Below, piece after piece: positions 35,223 to 42,542 of a stretch of DNA of 64,000 bases. The notes under the pieces were generated by a model that did not search any database, was not told the DNA's origin, and was given only the letters and a program-made list of their open reading frames with translations. Numbering within the stretch: position 1 is the stretch's first letter; the number at the start of each line of letters is the position of its first letter. This DNA is from CAVRXQ01 sp963831155. GTDB taxonomy: Bacteria; Actinomycetota; Acidimicrobiia; Acidimicrobiales; Bog-793. The translations under genes and the position numbers were made by a program. The stretch is from the NCBI GenBank assembly GCA_963831155.1, contig CAWHOY010000005.1, positions 372,001 through 436,000 on the forward strand. The letters are read 5' to 3'.

Positions 35223-36626
35223 ATGCGTTCCACCTTGGCAGAAAAGATCTGGGAGCGGCACGTCGTCGATGGGTCCTCGGCGTCTGCGGCAGATCTTCTC
35301 TACGTCGACCTTCACCTCGTGCACGAGGTGACGTCCCCTCAGGCTTTCGAAGGGCTTCGTCTTGCGGGAAGACGGGTGCGGCGTCCAGATCTGACGCTCG
35401 CGACCGCCGACCACAACGTCCCGACCATCGACATCGACAAGCCGGTTGCCGACCCCACCTCGCGAAAACAGCTTGAGGTGCTGGCGCAGAACTGCGCCGA
35501 ATTCGGCGTGACCGAGTACCCGATGGGGAGCCCGAACCAGGGGATCGTCCACGTCATCGGACCCGAGCTCGGCCTCACCCAACCGGGGATGACGATCGTG
35601 TGCGGCGACAGCCATACCTCGACCCACGGAGCTTTCGGATCGCTCGCGTTCGGAATCGGCACCTCGGAGGTCGAACACGTGCTCGCGACCCAGACGCTGC
35701 GTCAAAGCCGACCAAAGATGATGGCGATCGAGGTGAACGGCGAACTCGAGCAAGGCGTGAGCGCGAAGGACGTCGTCCTCGCGATCATCGGGCGGATCGG
35801 AACGGGTGGCGGAATCGGCTATGTCATCGAGTACCGCGGTGATGTCATTCGCTCTCTCTCGATGGAAGGCCGGATGACGGTTTGCAACATGTCCATCGAG
35901 GCCGGCGCGCGCGCCGGGATGATCGCTCCCGACGATGTGACCTTCGCGTATCTCGAAGGACGGCCGTTCGCCCCCAAAGGCAAGGACTTCGAGGCCGCGA
36001 TCGAGGAATGGCGTGCGCTCGCCACCGAGCCAGGGGCGGGATTCGACGATGTTTGCGAGATCGACGGCGCTGCGATCCGCCCGCACGTCACGTGGGGTAC
36101 GAATCCCGGCCAGGTGACGACGATCGACGGACACGTCCCGGATCCGGGATCGTTTGCGGATGAGGACGAGGCGAATGCCGCCAGGCGCGCCCTCGAATAC
36201 ATGGGACTCGCGCCCGGCACCCCGATGCAGGCCATCCGGGTCGACGCGGTGTTCATCGGCTCGTGCACGAACAGCAGGATCGAAGACCTCAAAACAGCGG
36301 CGTCGGTCGTCGAAGGACGCAAGGTCGCAAAGGGCGTGCGTGCGCTAGTCGTTCCGGGGTCGCAGAAGGTGAAACGCGAGGCAGAGGCGATCGGGCTCGA
36401 CGTCACCTTCAAGGAGGCGGGTTTCGAGTGGCGAGAGGCGGGGTGTTCGATGTGCCTCGGCATGAATCCCGACCGATTGGCGCCCGAAGAACGGTGCGCG
36501 TCGACGTCGAATCGGAACTTCGAAGGCCGTCAAGGGACCGGAGGTCGCACCCACCTCGTTTCACCAGCCGTGGCCGCGGCGACGGCGATCATCGGTCACC
36601 TCGCGTCCCCGTCGACGCTCGACTGA
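35223..36626 (+). CDS. leuC: 3-Isopropylmalate dehydratase large subunit
   Basis: A 467-residue aconitase-family subunit. TLAEKIWERHVV is the family start, so ATG 35223 is chosen although the frame is open to 35016. VCGDSHTSTHGAFGSLAFGIGTSEVEHVLATQTL is the substrate region. The 4Fe-4S cluster ligands are Cys in FIGSCTNSR and the two in CSMCLGMNPD. Together with LeuD it isomerises isopropylmalate, and in the citramalate route citramalate. Ten bases before leuD. It diverges from leuB, and no attenuator was seen on its side. Confidence 0.96.
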   Translation: MRSTLAEKIWERHVVDGSSASAADLLYVDLHLVHEVTSPQAFEGLRLAGRRVRRPDLTLATADHNVPTIDIDKPVADPTSRKQLEVLAQNCAEFGVTEYPMGSPNQGIVHVIGPELGLTQPGMTIVCGDSHTSTHGAFGSLAFGIGTSEVEHVLATQTLRQSRPKMMAIEVNGELEQGVSAKDVVLAIIGRIGTGGGIGYVIEYRGDVIRSLSMEGRMTVCNMSIEAGARAGMIAPDDVTFAYLEGRPFAPKGKDFEAAIEEWRALATEPGAGFDDVCEIDGAAIRPHVTWGTNPGQVTTIDGHVPDPGSFADEDEANAARRALEYMGLAPGTPMQAIRVDAVFIGSCTNSRIEDLKTAASVVEGRKVAKGVRALVVPGSQKVKREAEAIGLDVTFKEAGFEWREAGCSMCLGMNPDRLAPEERCASTSNRNFEGRQGTGGRTHLVSPAVAAATAIIGHLASPSTLD

Positions 36627-36636
36627 GGAGATTCAG

Positions 36637-37239
36637 GTGGAGGCTGTCCGCTTTGTCTCCGGTCCTGCCGTGCCGCTCGATCGCGCCGACGTTGACACCG
36701 ATCAAATCATTCCGAGCGAGTGGCTGAAACGCATCGAGCGAACCGGATTCGGAGACGGCTTGTTCTCTGAGTGGCGACGCGATCCCGATTTCGTGCTCAA
36801 CGACGCGAACCACGCGGGAGCGCCGATCCTTCTCGCCGGCCCGAATTTCGGCATCGGCTCGTCGCGGGAGCACGCAGTCTGGGCGCTCGTCGACTACGGC
36901 TTCAAGGCGGTGGTGAGCGCCCGATTCGGCGACATCTTCCGCAACAACGCCACTCGGTCGGGTCTTGTCCCGGCGACGGTTTCGGCCGAGGCGGCGCGCA
37001 CCCTCCTCGAGGCGACGCGAGCGAACCCGCGCCTCCAGATCACCGTCGACGTCGAGCGTTGCGTGGTCAAAGCCGGCGAGATTGGCTTCGAAGCCCCCTT
37101 TACGATTGATGACGAAGCACGCGAGCGATTGCTCCGCGGCCTCGATGACATCGGGGTCACGCTCGAGCACGCAGACGACATCGCCCGCTTCGAGCGTGCA
37201 CGACCGGGTTACCTGCCGTCGTTGACCTCTCGAGGCTGA
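36637..37239 (+). CDS. leuD: 3-Isopropylmalate dehydratase small subunit
   Basis: A 200-residue swivel subunit of LeuCD. DRADVDTDQIIPSEWLKRI, the active-site loop GPNFGIGSSREHAVWAL and FGDIFRNNATRSGL are signature segments. The GTG at 36637 has GAGGAGATT seven bases upstream. It is convergent with leuA: only 13 bases separate their stop codons, with no visible terminator between. Confidence 0.96.
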   Translation: MEAVRFVSGPAVPLDRADVDTDQIIPSEWLKRIERTGFGDGLFSEWRRDPDFVLNDANHAGAPILLAGPNFGIGSSREHAVWALVDYGFKAVVSARFGDIFRNNATRSGLVPATVSAEAARTLLEATRANPRLQITVDVERCVVKAGEIGFEAPFTIDDEARERLLRGLDDIGVTLEHADDIARFERARPGYLPSLTSRG

Positions 37240-37252
37240 AAGCGCTCCCGCC

Positions 37253-38938
37253 TCAAGCTGCGGCGCGCAATCCGTTCAGCGCCGAAACGACGGCCTTCAA
37301 GCTCGCGGCGACGATGCTCTCATCCATGCCGACGCCCCAGCGCGTGCCTGCGGTCCGGTCGCGCGTTTCGACGTAGGCAACAGCCTGGGCGCTCGCGCCG
37401 GAGGTGAGCGCGTGCTCGGAGTAGTCGAGCACGTCGATCTCGATCCCGAGGGCGTCCGCGATCCCCGAAATGAACGCCGAGATCGGTCCGTTCCCTTCCC
37501 CGGACACGTTCACCGTCACCTCGCCCGAGCGCAGCTCAGCCGTCACTTTGTCGGCGACTTCGCTCAGCGAGACGTCGTGGTGCACGAGCTCGAATCCGCC
37601 CTGTTGTTCGAGGTACTGGTCCGTGAAGACCTCCCACATCTCCTTCGGTGTGATTTCGGTACCGGTGTCTTCGGTGACCGTCTGGATGACCCGGGAGAAC
37701 TCGATCTGCAGCCGTCTCGGCAATGTCATCCCGTGCTCGCTCTCCATCACGTAGGCGACACCGCCTTTGCCTGACTGCGAGTTCACGCGGATCACCGACT
37801 CGTACGTCCGCCCGACGTGGTGCGGATCGATCGGCAGGTAGGGGACGTCCCAGTGCTCGTAGTCGGCTCCAAGCGCGTCCATGCCCTTTTTGATCGCGTC
37901 CTGGTGCGAGCCGGAAAAGGCGGTGTAGACGAACTCACCCACATACGGGTGACGATGGTGCACCGGGAGCCGGTTGCAATACTCGACCGTCCGACGCAGG
38001 TCGTCGATATCGGCGAGATCGAGACGCGGGTCGACGCGTTGGCTGAACAGGTTCAGCGCCAACGTGATGAGATCGACGTTGCCGGTCCGTTCGCCGTTTC
38101 CGAACAGGCAACCCTCGACCCGCTGGGCGCCCGCCATCATCCCGAATTCCGACGCAGCGACGGCGGTTCCCCGGTCATTGTGGTTGTGCACGCTGAGCAC
38201 GATCGAATCGCGCCGATTGACGCTGCGATGGAACCTCTCGATGAGGTCGGCGTAGACATTCGGCGTCGACATCTCGACCGTCGAAGGGAGGTTGAGGATC
38301 AGCGGCCAATCGGAGCGCGGATCGATAACGTCAACGACTGCGTTGCAGATCTCGATCGCGTAGTCGATCTCCGTCCCCGTGAACGACTCCGGGCTGTACT
38401 CGTAGCGGATCGCGGTGTCCGGGATCGAGGACTCGAGCTCGCGAGAGAGTCGAGCGGCGTCGACGGCGATTTTCGTGATGCCTTCCTTGTCGAGGCCGAA
38501 CACGACGCGGCGCTGGCACACCGAAGTCGAGTTGTAGAAGTGGACGATCGCGCTGCGCGCGCCTTTCAGGGATTCGAAAGTCCGTCCGATGAGCTCAGCG
38601 CGGCACTGGGTGAGGACCTGGATCGTCACGTCGTCGGGGACGAGGTCCTCTTCGATCAGCAAGCGGATGAACTCGAAGTCCGGATTCGACGCCGCGGGAA
38701 AGCCGACCTCGATCTCTTTGATCCCCAGCCGGACGACCGCTTCGAACATCCGCCGCTTGCGCTCCGGATCCATCGGGTCGATCAGAGCCTGGTTGCCGTC
38801 GCGAAGATCGACCGAGCACCAGATGGGTGCGCTCGTCAGCACCGCGTCCGGCCAGGTGCGACCGGCGAGGTCAATCTGGCCGTACGGCCGGTACTTTTCG
38901 AAGGGCATCTTTTTTGGCGTCACGTTCGGAGGCGGCAT
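37253..38938 (-). CDS. leuA: 2-Isopropylmalate synthase
   Basis: A 561-residue long-form (type 2, actinobacterial) isopropylmalate synthase that starts the leucine branch. DLRDGNQALIDPMD carries the metal Asp; VHNHNDRGTAVAASEFGMMAGAQRVEGCLFGNGERTGNVDL has the HxH metal ligands. The C-terminal leucine-binding domain (about 430-555, with VNVSGEGNGPISAF) is intact, so feedback inhibition is expected. ATG 38938 has AAAGGACGCC upstream. It is preceded by a leader peptide and terminator. Confidence 0.96.
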   Translation of the reverse strand: MPPPNVTPKKMPFEKYRPYGQIDLAGRTWPDAVLTSAPIWCSVDLRDGNQALIDPMDPERKRRMFEAVVRLGIKEIEVGFPAASNPDFEFIRLLIEEDLVPDDVTIQVLTQCRAELIGRTFESLKGARSAIVHFYNSTSVCQRRVVFGLDKEGITKIAVDAARLSRELESSIPDTAIRYEYSPESFTGTEIDYAIEICNAVVDVIDPRSDWPLILNLPSTVEMSTPNVYADLIERFHRSVNRRDSIVLSVHNHNDRGTAVAASEFGMMAGAQRVEGCLFGNGERTGNVDLITLALNLFSQRVDPRLDLADIDDLRRTVEYCNRLPVHHRHPYVGEFVYTAFSGSHQDAIKKGMDALGADYEHWDVPYLPIDPHHVGRTYESVIRVNSQSGKGGVAYVMESEHGMTLPRRLQIEFSRVIQTVTEDTGTEITPKEMWEVFTDQYLEQQGGFELVHHDVSLSEVADKVTAELRSGEVTVNVSGEGNGPISAFISGIADALGIEIDVLDYSEHALTSGASAQAVAYVETRDRTAGTRWGVGMDESIVAASLKAVVSALNGLRAAA

Positions 38939-38979
38939 GGCGTCCTTTCAGTTCGATTGCCCTCGTGCGCCCGGGTAAC

Positions 38980-39013
38980 AAAAAACCTCCTGGCCGATCG
39001 GCACAGGAGGTTT
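38980..39013 (-). terminator. Attenuator terminator before leuA
   Basis: CAGGAGGTTT and AAACCTCCTG (39004-39013 and 38983-38992) form a 10-bp stem with an 11-base loop. On the minus strand the stem runs into six T. It ends 41 bases before the leuA ATG and just after the leucine leader peptide. An 8-bp hairpin (GGCGAGCG 39014-39021 with CGCTCGCC 39030-39037) fills the space between leader stop and terminator. Confidence 0.9.
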
Positions 39014-39038
39014 GGCGAGCGCGAACGAGCGCTCGCCG

Positions 39039-39083
39039 TCAGGTAAGAAGGAGGATCGAGTCGAAAAGCGGCGTTCTCTCCAC
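39039..39083 (-). CDS. Leucine leader peptide upstream of leuA
   Basis: A 14-codon frame MERTPLFDSILLLT ending TGA; codons 10-13 are Ile, Leu, Leu, Leu. The GTG start lies 6 bases downstream of a -10-like box of a TTGACG promoter, so it is probably leaderless. The TCCTCCTT stretch of the Ile-Leu codons is also complementary to AGGAGG in the terminator stem. Role inferred from codon content and placement. Confidence 0.78.
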   Translation of the reverse strand: MERTPLFDSILLLT

Positions 39084-39089
39084 GTCACG

Positions 39090-39118
39090 ACTCTCCCAGA
39101 CAGAGAACGCCTCGTCAA
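39090..39118 (-). promoter_or_regulatory. Promoter of the leuA leader transcript
   Basis: TTGACG (39118-39113), 17 bases, GAGAGT (39095-39090), then 6 bases to the leader GTG. The -35 box matches consensus in five of six positions; the -10 box resembles that of the leuB leader. Confidence 0.65.
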
Positions 39119-39243
39119 ATGACATCCCGCACCTGAAGTGCCTGGTTGAACAGACGAGCGCGTCGCGCCGGACCGCTGTAACCGCAGAGCAACCGGCCGC
39201 GAAGTACAACAGGAATCGGGTGAAGTGGTTTGAGGACGCATCA

Positions 39244-39876
39244 ATGACATCGACCTTTATACGGCGCTTCGCCGACCGGTTTCGCGGCGTGAGGGGCCGG
39301 AACGTCGCCGTAACCGGACTCGCCCTCTGCGCGGTGGCGGTGCTGTTCGCGGCGTGCGGTGGCGGCGGGTCGCCGTCTGGGGTCGCGAGCGTCGGGTCGT
39401 CCACGTCGAGCACGTCGCCGTCGAGCGCGCCGGCGGGGAACAGCGGCCCACCGCCGTCGCCGGCGCTCCAGAAAGCGCAACTCGCGTACAGCGTCTGCAT
39501 GCGCAAGAGCGGCGTGCCCGCCTTCCCTGACCCGGTCTCCGATGGCGGGTACGCAGGGACGAACTTGCGGAACATCGATCAGAACTCGCACGCGTTCGTG
39601 ACGGCGACGAAGGATTGTTCGTACCTCGCGAAGGCGGCCGGCATGGCGCCTTGGACTCAGGCGCAGTGGACCGCGTACGACGCGATGTTACTGAAGATCA
39701 CCGAATGCATGCGAGCACACGGGGTCACGAACTTTCCCGATCCCAAGGGAGGCGACAAGGGTGGCTGGTTGAACCCAACCGGGCCCCTCGACGTGACCTC
39801 TTCTCTGTACGCGAAGGCGGCCAAGGCGTGCAATGGTCCTCCCGGGCCAGGAAAGTCGGTGTCGCAAAACGGCTGA
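39244..39876 (+). CDS. Lipoprotein with two CMRxxGxxxFPDP motifs
   Basis: A 210-residue lipoprotein. The signal peptide (about 1-39) ends in LFAAC, a good lipobox, followed by a Gly/Ser/Pro linker. The mature part has two copies of a Cys-motif: VCMRKSGVPAFPDPVSDGG and ECMRAHGVTNFPDPKGG, plus Cys in ATKDCSYLAKAAG and KACNGPPG, so two disulfides are likely. Such proteins are frequent in actinobacteria and have no known function. ATG 39244 follows TTGAGGACG. It diverges from the leuA leader. Confidence 0.8.
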   Translation: MTSTFIRRFADRFRGVRGRNVAVTGLALCAVAVLFAACGGGGSPSGVASVGSSTSSTSPSSAPAGNSGPPPSPALQKAQLAYSVCMRKSGVPAFPDPVSDGGYAGTNLRNIDQNSHAFVTATKDCSYLAKAAGMAPWTQAQWTAYDAMLLKITECMRAHGVTNFPDPKGGDKGGWLNPTGPLDVTSSLYAKAAKACNGPPGPGKSVSQNG

Positions 39877-39980
39877 CGCTGGGTCGTTTGATCCGTCGCG
39901 GCTGCGTCGAGACAGACCGACGGAGATGGATCGGCTTCGATGTGAACGGGTCTTAAGAATTCGTTTACACTGACGATCGC

Positions 39981-40080
39981 CATCATCCAGAGCGGCTGAG
40001 GGACGGGCCCGTTGACGCCGCGGCAACCAGAAGTCCGAGATTTTCGGATTCAAGGTGCCAATGCCCGACCGATGAGGAGG
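39981..40080 (+). ncRNA. SAM-I (S-box) type riboswitch controlling translation
   Basis: The conserved core GAGGGA-C-GGCCC-(GTTGAC)-GCC-(GC)-GGCAACC runs from 39998 to 40027. P3 is AGTCCGA (40032-40038) paired with TCGGATT (40044-40050), and AAGGTGCCAATGCC (40052-40065) is the conserved J3/4-P4 segment. P1 pairs CATCATC (39981-39987) with GATGAGG (40071-40077), six of seven pairs. The 3' half of P1 shares AGG with the ribosome binding site AGGAGG (40075-40080) of the next gene. No terminator is present, so S-adenosylmethionine binding should hide the ribosome site. Confidence 0.85.
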
Positions 40081-40084
40081 ACTC

Positions 40085-41323
40085 GTGGGCTTCGTCACAG
40101 GCTTGTACTGTCGCAGCTGCGCATCGGTGTACCCGGCACGCGCGCAATCGTTCTGCGAAGAGTGTTTTGGTCCGCTCGAAGTCGATTACGACTACGAACG
40201 GATTCGTCAGTCGGTGACGAAAGAGGCGATCGCGGCCGGCCCGGCGAACCTCTGGCGGTATGCAGGTCTGCTCCCAGTGGACGACACGACGCCGATCAGC
40301 CTCGGCGCCGGGTACACGCCGCTCATCCGTGCTGAACGCCTCAGCGCCGAGCTCGGGTTGCGCAACCTTTGGATCAAAGACGACACCCGCAACCCAACGG
40401 GATCTTTCAAAGACCGTGTCGTCTCTGTCGCGCTGACGAAAGCGCGCGAGCTCGGATTCAAGGTCGCGGCTTGCGCGTCGACCGGCAACCTCGCGAATTC
40501 GGTGGCGGCCCACGCCGCCTTTGCGGGCATGGAGTCGGTCGTCTTCATCCCGAGCGACCTCGAATCGGTGAAGGTGCTCGCCACCGCGGTGTTCGGCGGC
40601 AAGGTGATCACTGTCGACGGGAACTACGACGACGTGAACAGGCTGTGCGCTGAGTTGGCGAGCGAACGCCCCGACTGGGCGTTTGTGAACGTGAACGTCC
40701 GGCCGTACTACGCGGAAGGGTCGAAGACGCTGGCGTTCGAAGTCGCCGAGCAGCTCGGCTGGACCCTGCCTGACCACGTCATCGTTCCGGTCGCGTCAGG
40801 TTGCCAGCTGACGCGGATCGACAAAGGATTCCGCGAGCTCGTCGAGATCGGGCTCGTCGAGGAGCGGGCCGTCCGCATTTCCGGGGCGCAGGCAGCGGGG
40901 TGCGCGCCCGTCGCGACGGCGTACGCGAACGGATCGGATGACGTCCTTCCGGTGAAGCCGCACACGATCGCGAAGTCGCTCGCGATCGGGAACCCGGCCG
41001 ACGGTTGGCGGGCCCTCGAGATCGTTCGGCGGGCCGGCGGGGTCGTCGCGGCGGTCACCGACGACGAGATCGTCGATGGCATCCGTCTTCTTGCACGCAC
41101 CGAAGGGGTCTTCGCGGAGACCGCGGGTGGGGTAACGATCGCGACGCTGGCCAAGCTGGTTGCAGAGGGCCTCGTGCGAAGCGACGAGACCGTCGTCGCC
41201 TACGTCACGGGGAACGGGCTGAAGACCGTGGAGGCGCTCGTCGATCGGGTCGCAACGACGGCGACAGTGCGTCCTTCGCTCGACGAAACGCTTGACGCGC
41301 TCGAGGAGCTGGTGCCGGCGTGA
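40085..41323 (+). CDS. thrC: Threonine-synthase-like PLP enzyme under SAM control
   Basis: A 412-residue fold-type II PLP enzyme. An N-terminal zinc ribbon (Cys9, 12, 24, 27) precedes the catalytic domain, as in many archaeal and actinobacterial threonine synthases. The PLP Lys is Lys109 in DDTRNPTGSFKDR; ACASTGNLANSVAAHAAFAG and IVPVASGCQLT follow. Threonine synthase acts on O-phosphohomoserine. GTG 40085 has AGGAGG four bases upstream. The stop overlaps a sulfur-carrier gene (GTGA), and the gene sits behind a SAM riboswitch. That context is unexpected for threonine and would suit a methionine- or homocysteine-forming enzyme, so the exact reaction is open. Confidence 0.88.
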   Translation: MGFVTGLYCRSCASVYPARAQSFCEECFGPLEVDYDYERIRQSVTKEAIAAGPANLWRYAGLLPVDDTTPISLGAGYTPLIRAERLSAELGLRNLWIKDDTRNPTGSFKDRVVSVALTKARELGFKVAACASTGNLANSVAAHAAFAGMESVVFIPSDLESVKVLATAVFGGKVITVDGNYDDVNRLCAELASERPDWAFVNVNVRPYYAEGSKTLAFEVAEQLGWTLPDHVIVPVASGCQLTRIDKGFRELVEIGLVEERAVRISGAQAAGCAPVATAYANGSDDVLPVKPHTIAKSLAIGNPADGWRALEIVRRAGGVVAAVTDDEIVDGIRLLARTEGVFAETAGGVTIATLAKLVAEGLVRSDETVVAYVTGNGLKTVEALVDRVATTATVRPSLDETLDALEELVPA

Positions 41324-41595
41324 GCGTGACGGTGCGGGTCCCGACTCAGCTGCGCCAACTGACGGGAAACGAACGCGAGTTGGCCGCTCCTGCCGGCGCG
41401 TTGCGAGAGGTCATCGCGGCGCTCGAGTCGGCACACCCTGGTATCAGGTCGCGGATCCTTGATGAGAACGGACGGCTGCGGCGATTCGTCATGCTGTTTA
41501 TTGACGACGAGGACGCTCGGCTCCTCGGAGGACTCGACACCGTCGTCGCCGACGGTCAGACGCTATCCATCGTGCCAGCAGTTGCGGGTGGGTGA
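41320..41595 (+). CDS. MoaD/ThiS/CysO-family sulfur carrier protein
   Basis: A 91-residue ubiquitin-like sulfur carrier. VTVRVPTQLRQLTGNERELA starts the beta-grasp fold, and the protein ends AVAGG: the C-terminal Gly-Gly is adenylated and converted to a thiocarboxylate that donates sulfur. The sequence is nearer to CysO-type carriers (cysteine or homocysteine synthesis) than to ThiS or MoaD by its insertion FIDDEDARLLGGLDTVVADG. Start GTG overlaps the upstream stop. Coupling with a PLP enzyme suggests that the enzyme uses the carrier as sulfide donor. Confidence 0.9.
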   Translation: MSVTVRVPTQLRQLTGNERELAAPAGALREVIAALESAHPGIRSRILDENGRLRRFVMLFIDDEDARLLGGLDTVVADGQTLSIVPAVAGG

Positions 41596-41611
41596 TTCGT
41601 CGAGACGACGC

Positions 41612-41638
41612 CCGATTCCACGGGCGGTGGGGAATCGG
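41612..41638 (+). terminator. Hairpin after the sulfur-carrier gene
   Basis: CCGATTCC (41612-41619) and GGAATCGG (41631-41638) form a perfect 8-bp stem 17 bases after the stop codon. No T-run follows, so it may be a transcript-end stabiliser or a factor-dependent stop. Confidence 0.45.
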
Positions 41639-41704
41639 CAGCGGTTGAACCGGTTCGGGACCGCAAAATACCCTGTTTTTGCCGAAGTCCCCAGTGAAGC
41701 GTGA

Positions 41705-41866
41705 AGACGCCCCGGGCAACCGGGTAGGACCGTCACCGCCTCGTTGCAAGGCGAGGTTGCCTGACCGTGGTGACGTTTTCGACGGTTCAGGTAAACGGAC
41801 GGAAGTCCCATGACGAACCCGAAAGCTGGGCGTAGGTTCAAACGTGTAGGTGCTCGCTGGCATTCG
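41705..41866 (+). ncRNA. Candidate structured RNA upstream of DUF1918-Usp operon
   Basis: This gap holds several nested hairpins in plus-strand order: GACG...CGTC enclosing CCCGG-GCAA-CCGGG (41712-41725), CCTCG/CGAGG (41739-41756), an outer CGTCACC (41731-41737) with GGTGACG (41769-41775) followed by four T, then GGTTC...GAACC enclosing GGAC-GGAA-GTCC. Two of the loops are GNRA-type. It resembles a structured leader or riboswitch, but I could not match it to a family I know. The CGTCACC stem with TTTT could also be an intrinsic terminator for the preceding operon. Confidence 0.35.
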
Positions 41867-41895
41867 CGGGCCCCGAGTGAATGGCGGGAGGCGAC

Positions 41896-42087
41896 ATGGT
41901 CGAAGTGGGATCTCGGATCCTCGTCGAGTCCGAGAAAGTTGGCACGCCTTCGCGCGAAGGCGTAGTGCTCGCCGTCCAGGGCGACCTAGTGAGAGTCCGC
42001 TGGGATAACGAAGAAGAGACGACGTTCCTCCCAGCAGCGGGATCGTTACGGGTCGTCTCGGACCCGCGCGAACACGCTAGGGAGTGA
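41896..42087 (+). CDS. DUF1918-type small protein
   Basis: A 63-residue protein almost covering the DUF1918 domain: MVEVGSRILVESEKVGTPSR, EGVVLAVQGDLVRVRWDNEE and TTFLPAAGSLRVV, a small beta-barrel of unknown role. ATG 41896 is preferred to ATG 41881 because GGGAGG lies five bases before it. It is followed 16 bases later by a universal stress protein gene. Paralogue of the N-terminal half of the protein at 2128-2454. Confidence 0.8.
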   Translation: MVEVGSRILVESEKVGTPSREGVVLAVQGDLVRVRWDNEEETTFLPAAGSLRVVSDPREHARE

Positions 42088-42103
42088 GAGGAGGGGCGTC
42101 GGC

Positions 42104-42496
42104 GTGGACATCATTGTCGGCTACATCTTCGGAACAGAGGCGCAAGCCGCACTTGAACGGGCGATCGTGGAGGCGCAAAAGCACAGCGCACGACTCGTCG
42201 TCGTCCATTCGGGCAAAGGTGGTTTGCAGGAGACTGACGAAGAGGTTCTGGCGTACTCCAATGCGCTGGCGCGCATCGACGACGAGCTGAATTCTGCCGG
42301 CATCGATCACGAGGTGCAGGAGTTCATTCTTGGACACGAACCCGCGGACGACGTGGTCCGCATCGCGCGTGAGCGCGACGCGGACATGATCGTCATCGGA
42401 TTGCACCGGCGAACACGAGTCGGGAAGTTCCTTCTCGGGTCCACCGCCCAAGACGTACTCCTCGAAGCAGACTGTCCCGTGTTAGCGGTGAAGTGA
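42104..42496 (+). CDS. Universal stress protein (UspA family), variant ATP motif
   Basis: A 130-residue single Usp domain. DIIVGYIFGTEAQAALERAI is the first strand and helix; the nucleotide loop is GLHRRTRVGKFLLGSTAQDV, in which the second Gly of G-2x-G is Arg, so ATP binding may be weakened. CPVLAVK is the last strand. GTG 42104 has AGGAGG upstream. It probably forms an operon with the DUF1918 gene and is convergent with the trp operon. Confidence 0.9.
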   Translation: MDIIVGYIFGTEAQAALERAIVEAQKHSARLVVVHSGKGGLQETDEEVLAYSNALARIDDELNSAGIDHEVQEFILGHEPADDVVRIARERDADMIVIGLHRRTRVGKFLLGSTAQDVLLEADCPVLAVK

Positions 42497-42542
42497 TAGC
42501 GGCGACCCCGCGTCAATCATTCTCGCGACGGCTTCTCTTCGA

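Noticed and set aside
37817..39046. 409-codon plus-strand open frame opposite leuA
   Set aside because: Shadow of leuA; Arg/Asp-rich text without domains, and it would run through the leuA leader and terminator.
39084..39100. GGGAGAG before the leuA leader as a ribosome binding site
   Set aside because: The same bases form the -10 box (GAGAGT) at the correct 17-base distance from TTGACG, so they are probably not transcribed.
41705..41866. c-di-GMP, c-di-AMP (ydaO), cobalamin or SRP RNA
   Set aside because: Short resemblances (GGGCAACC, GGTTCAGG) exist, but the obligatory conserved blocks of each family are missing.
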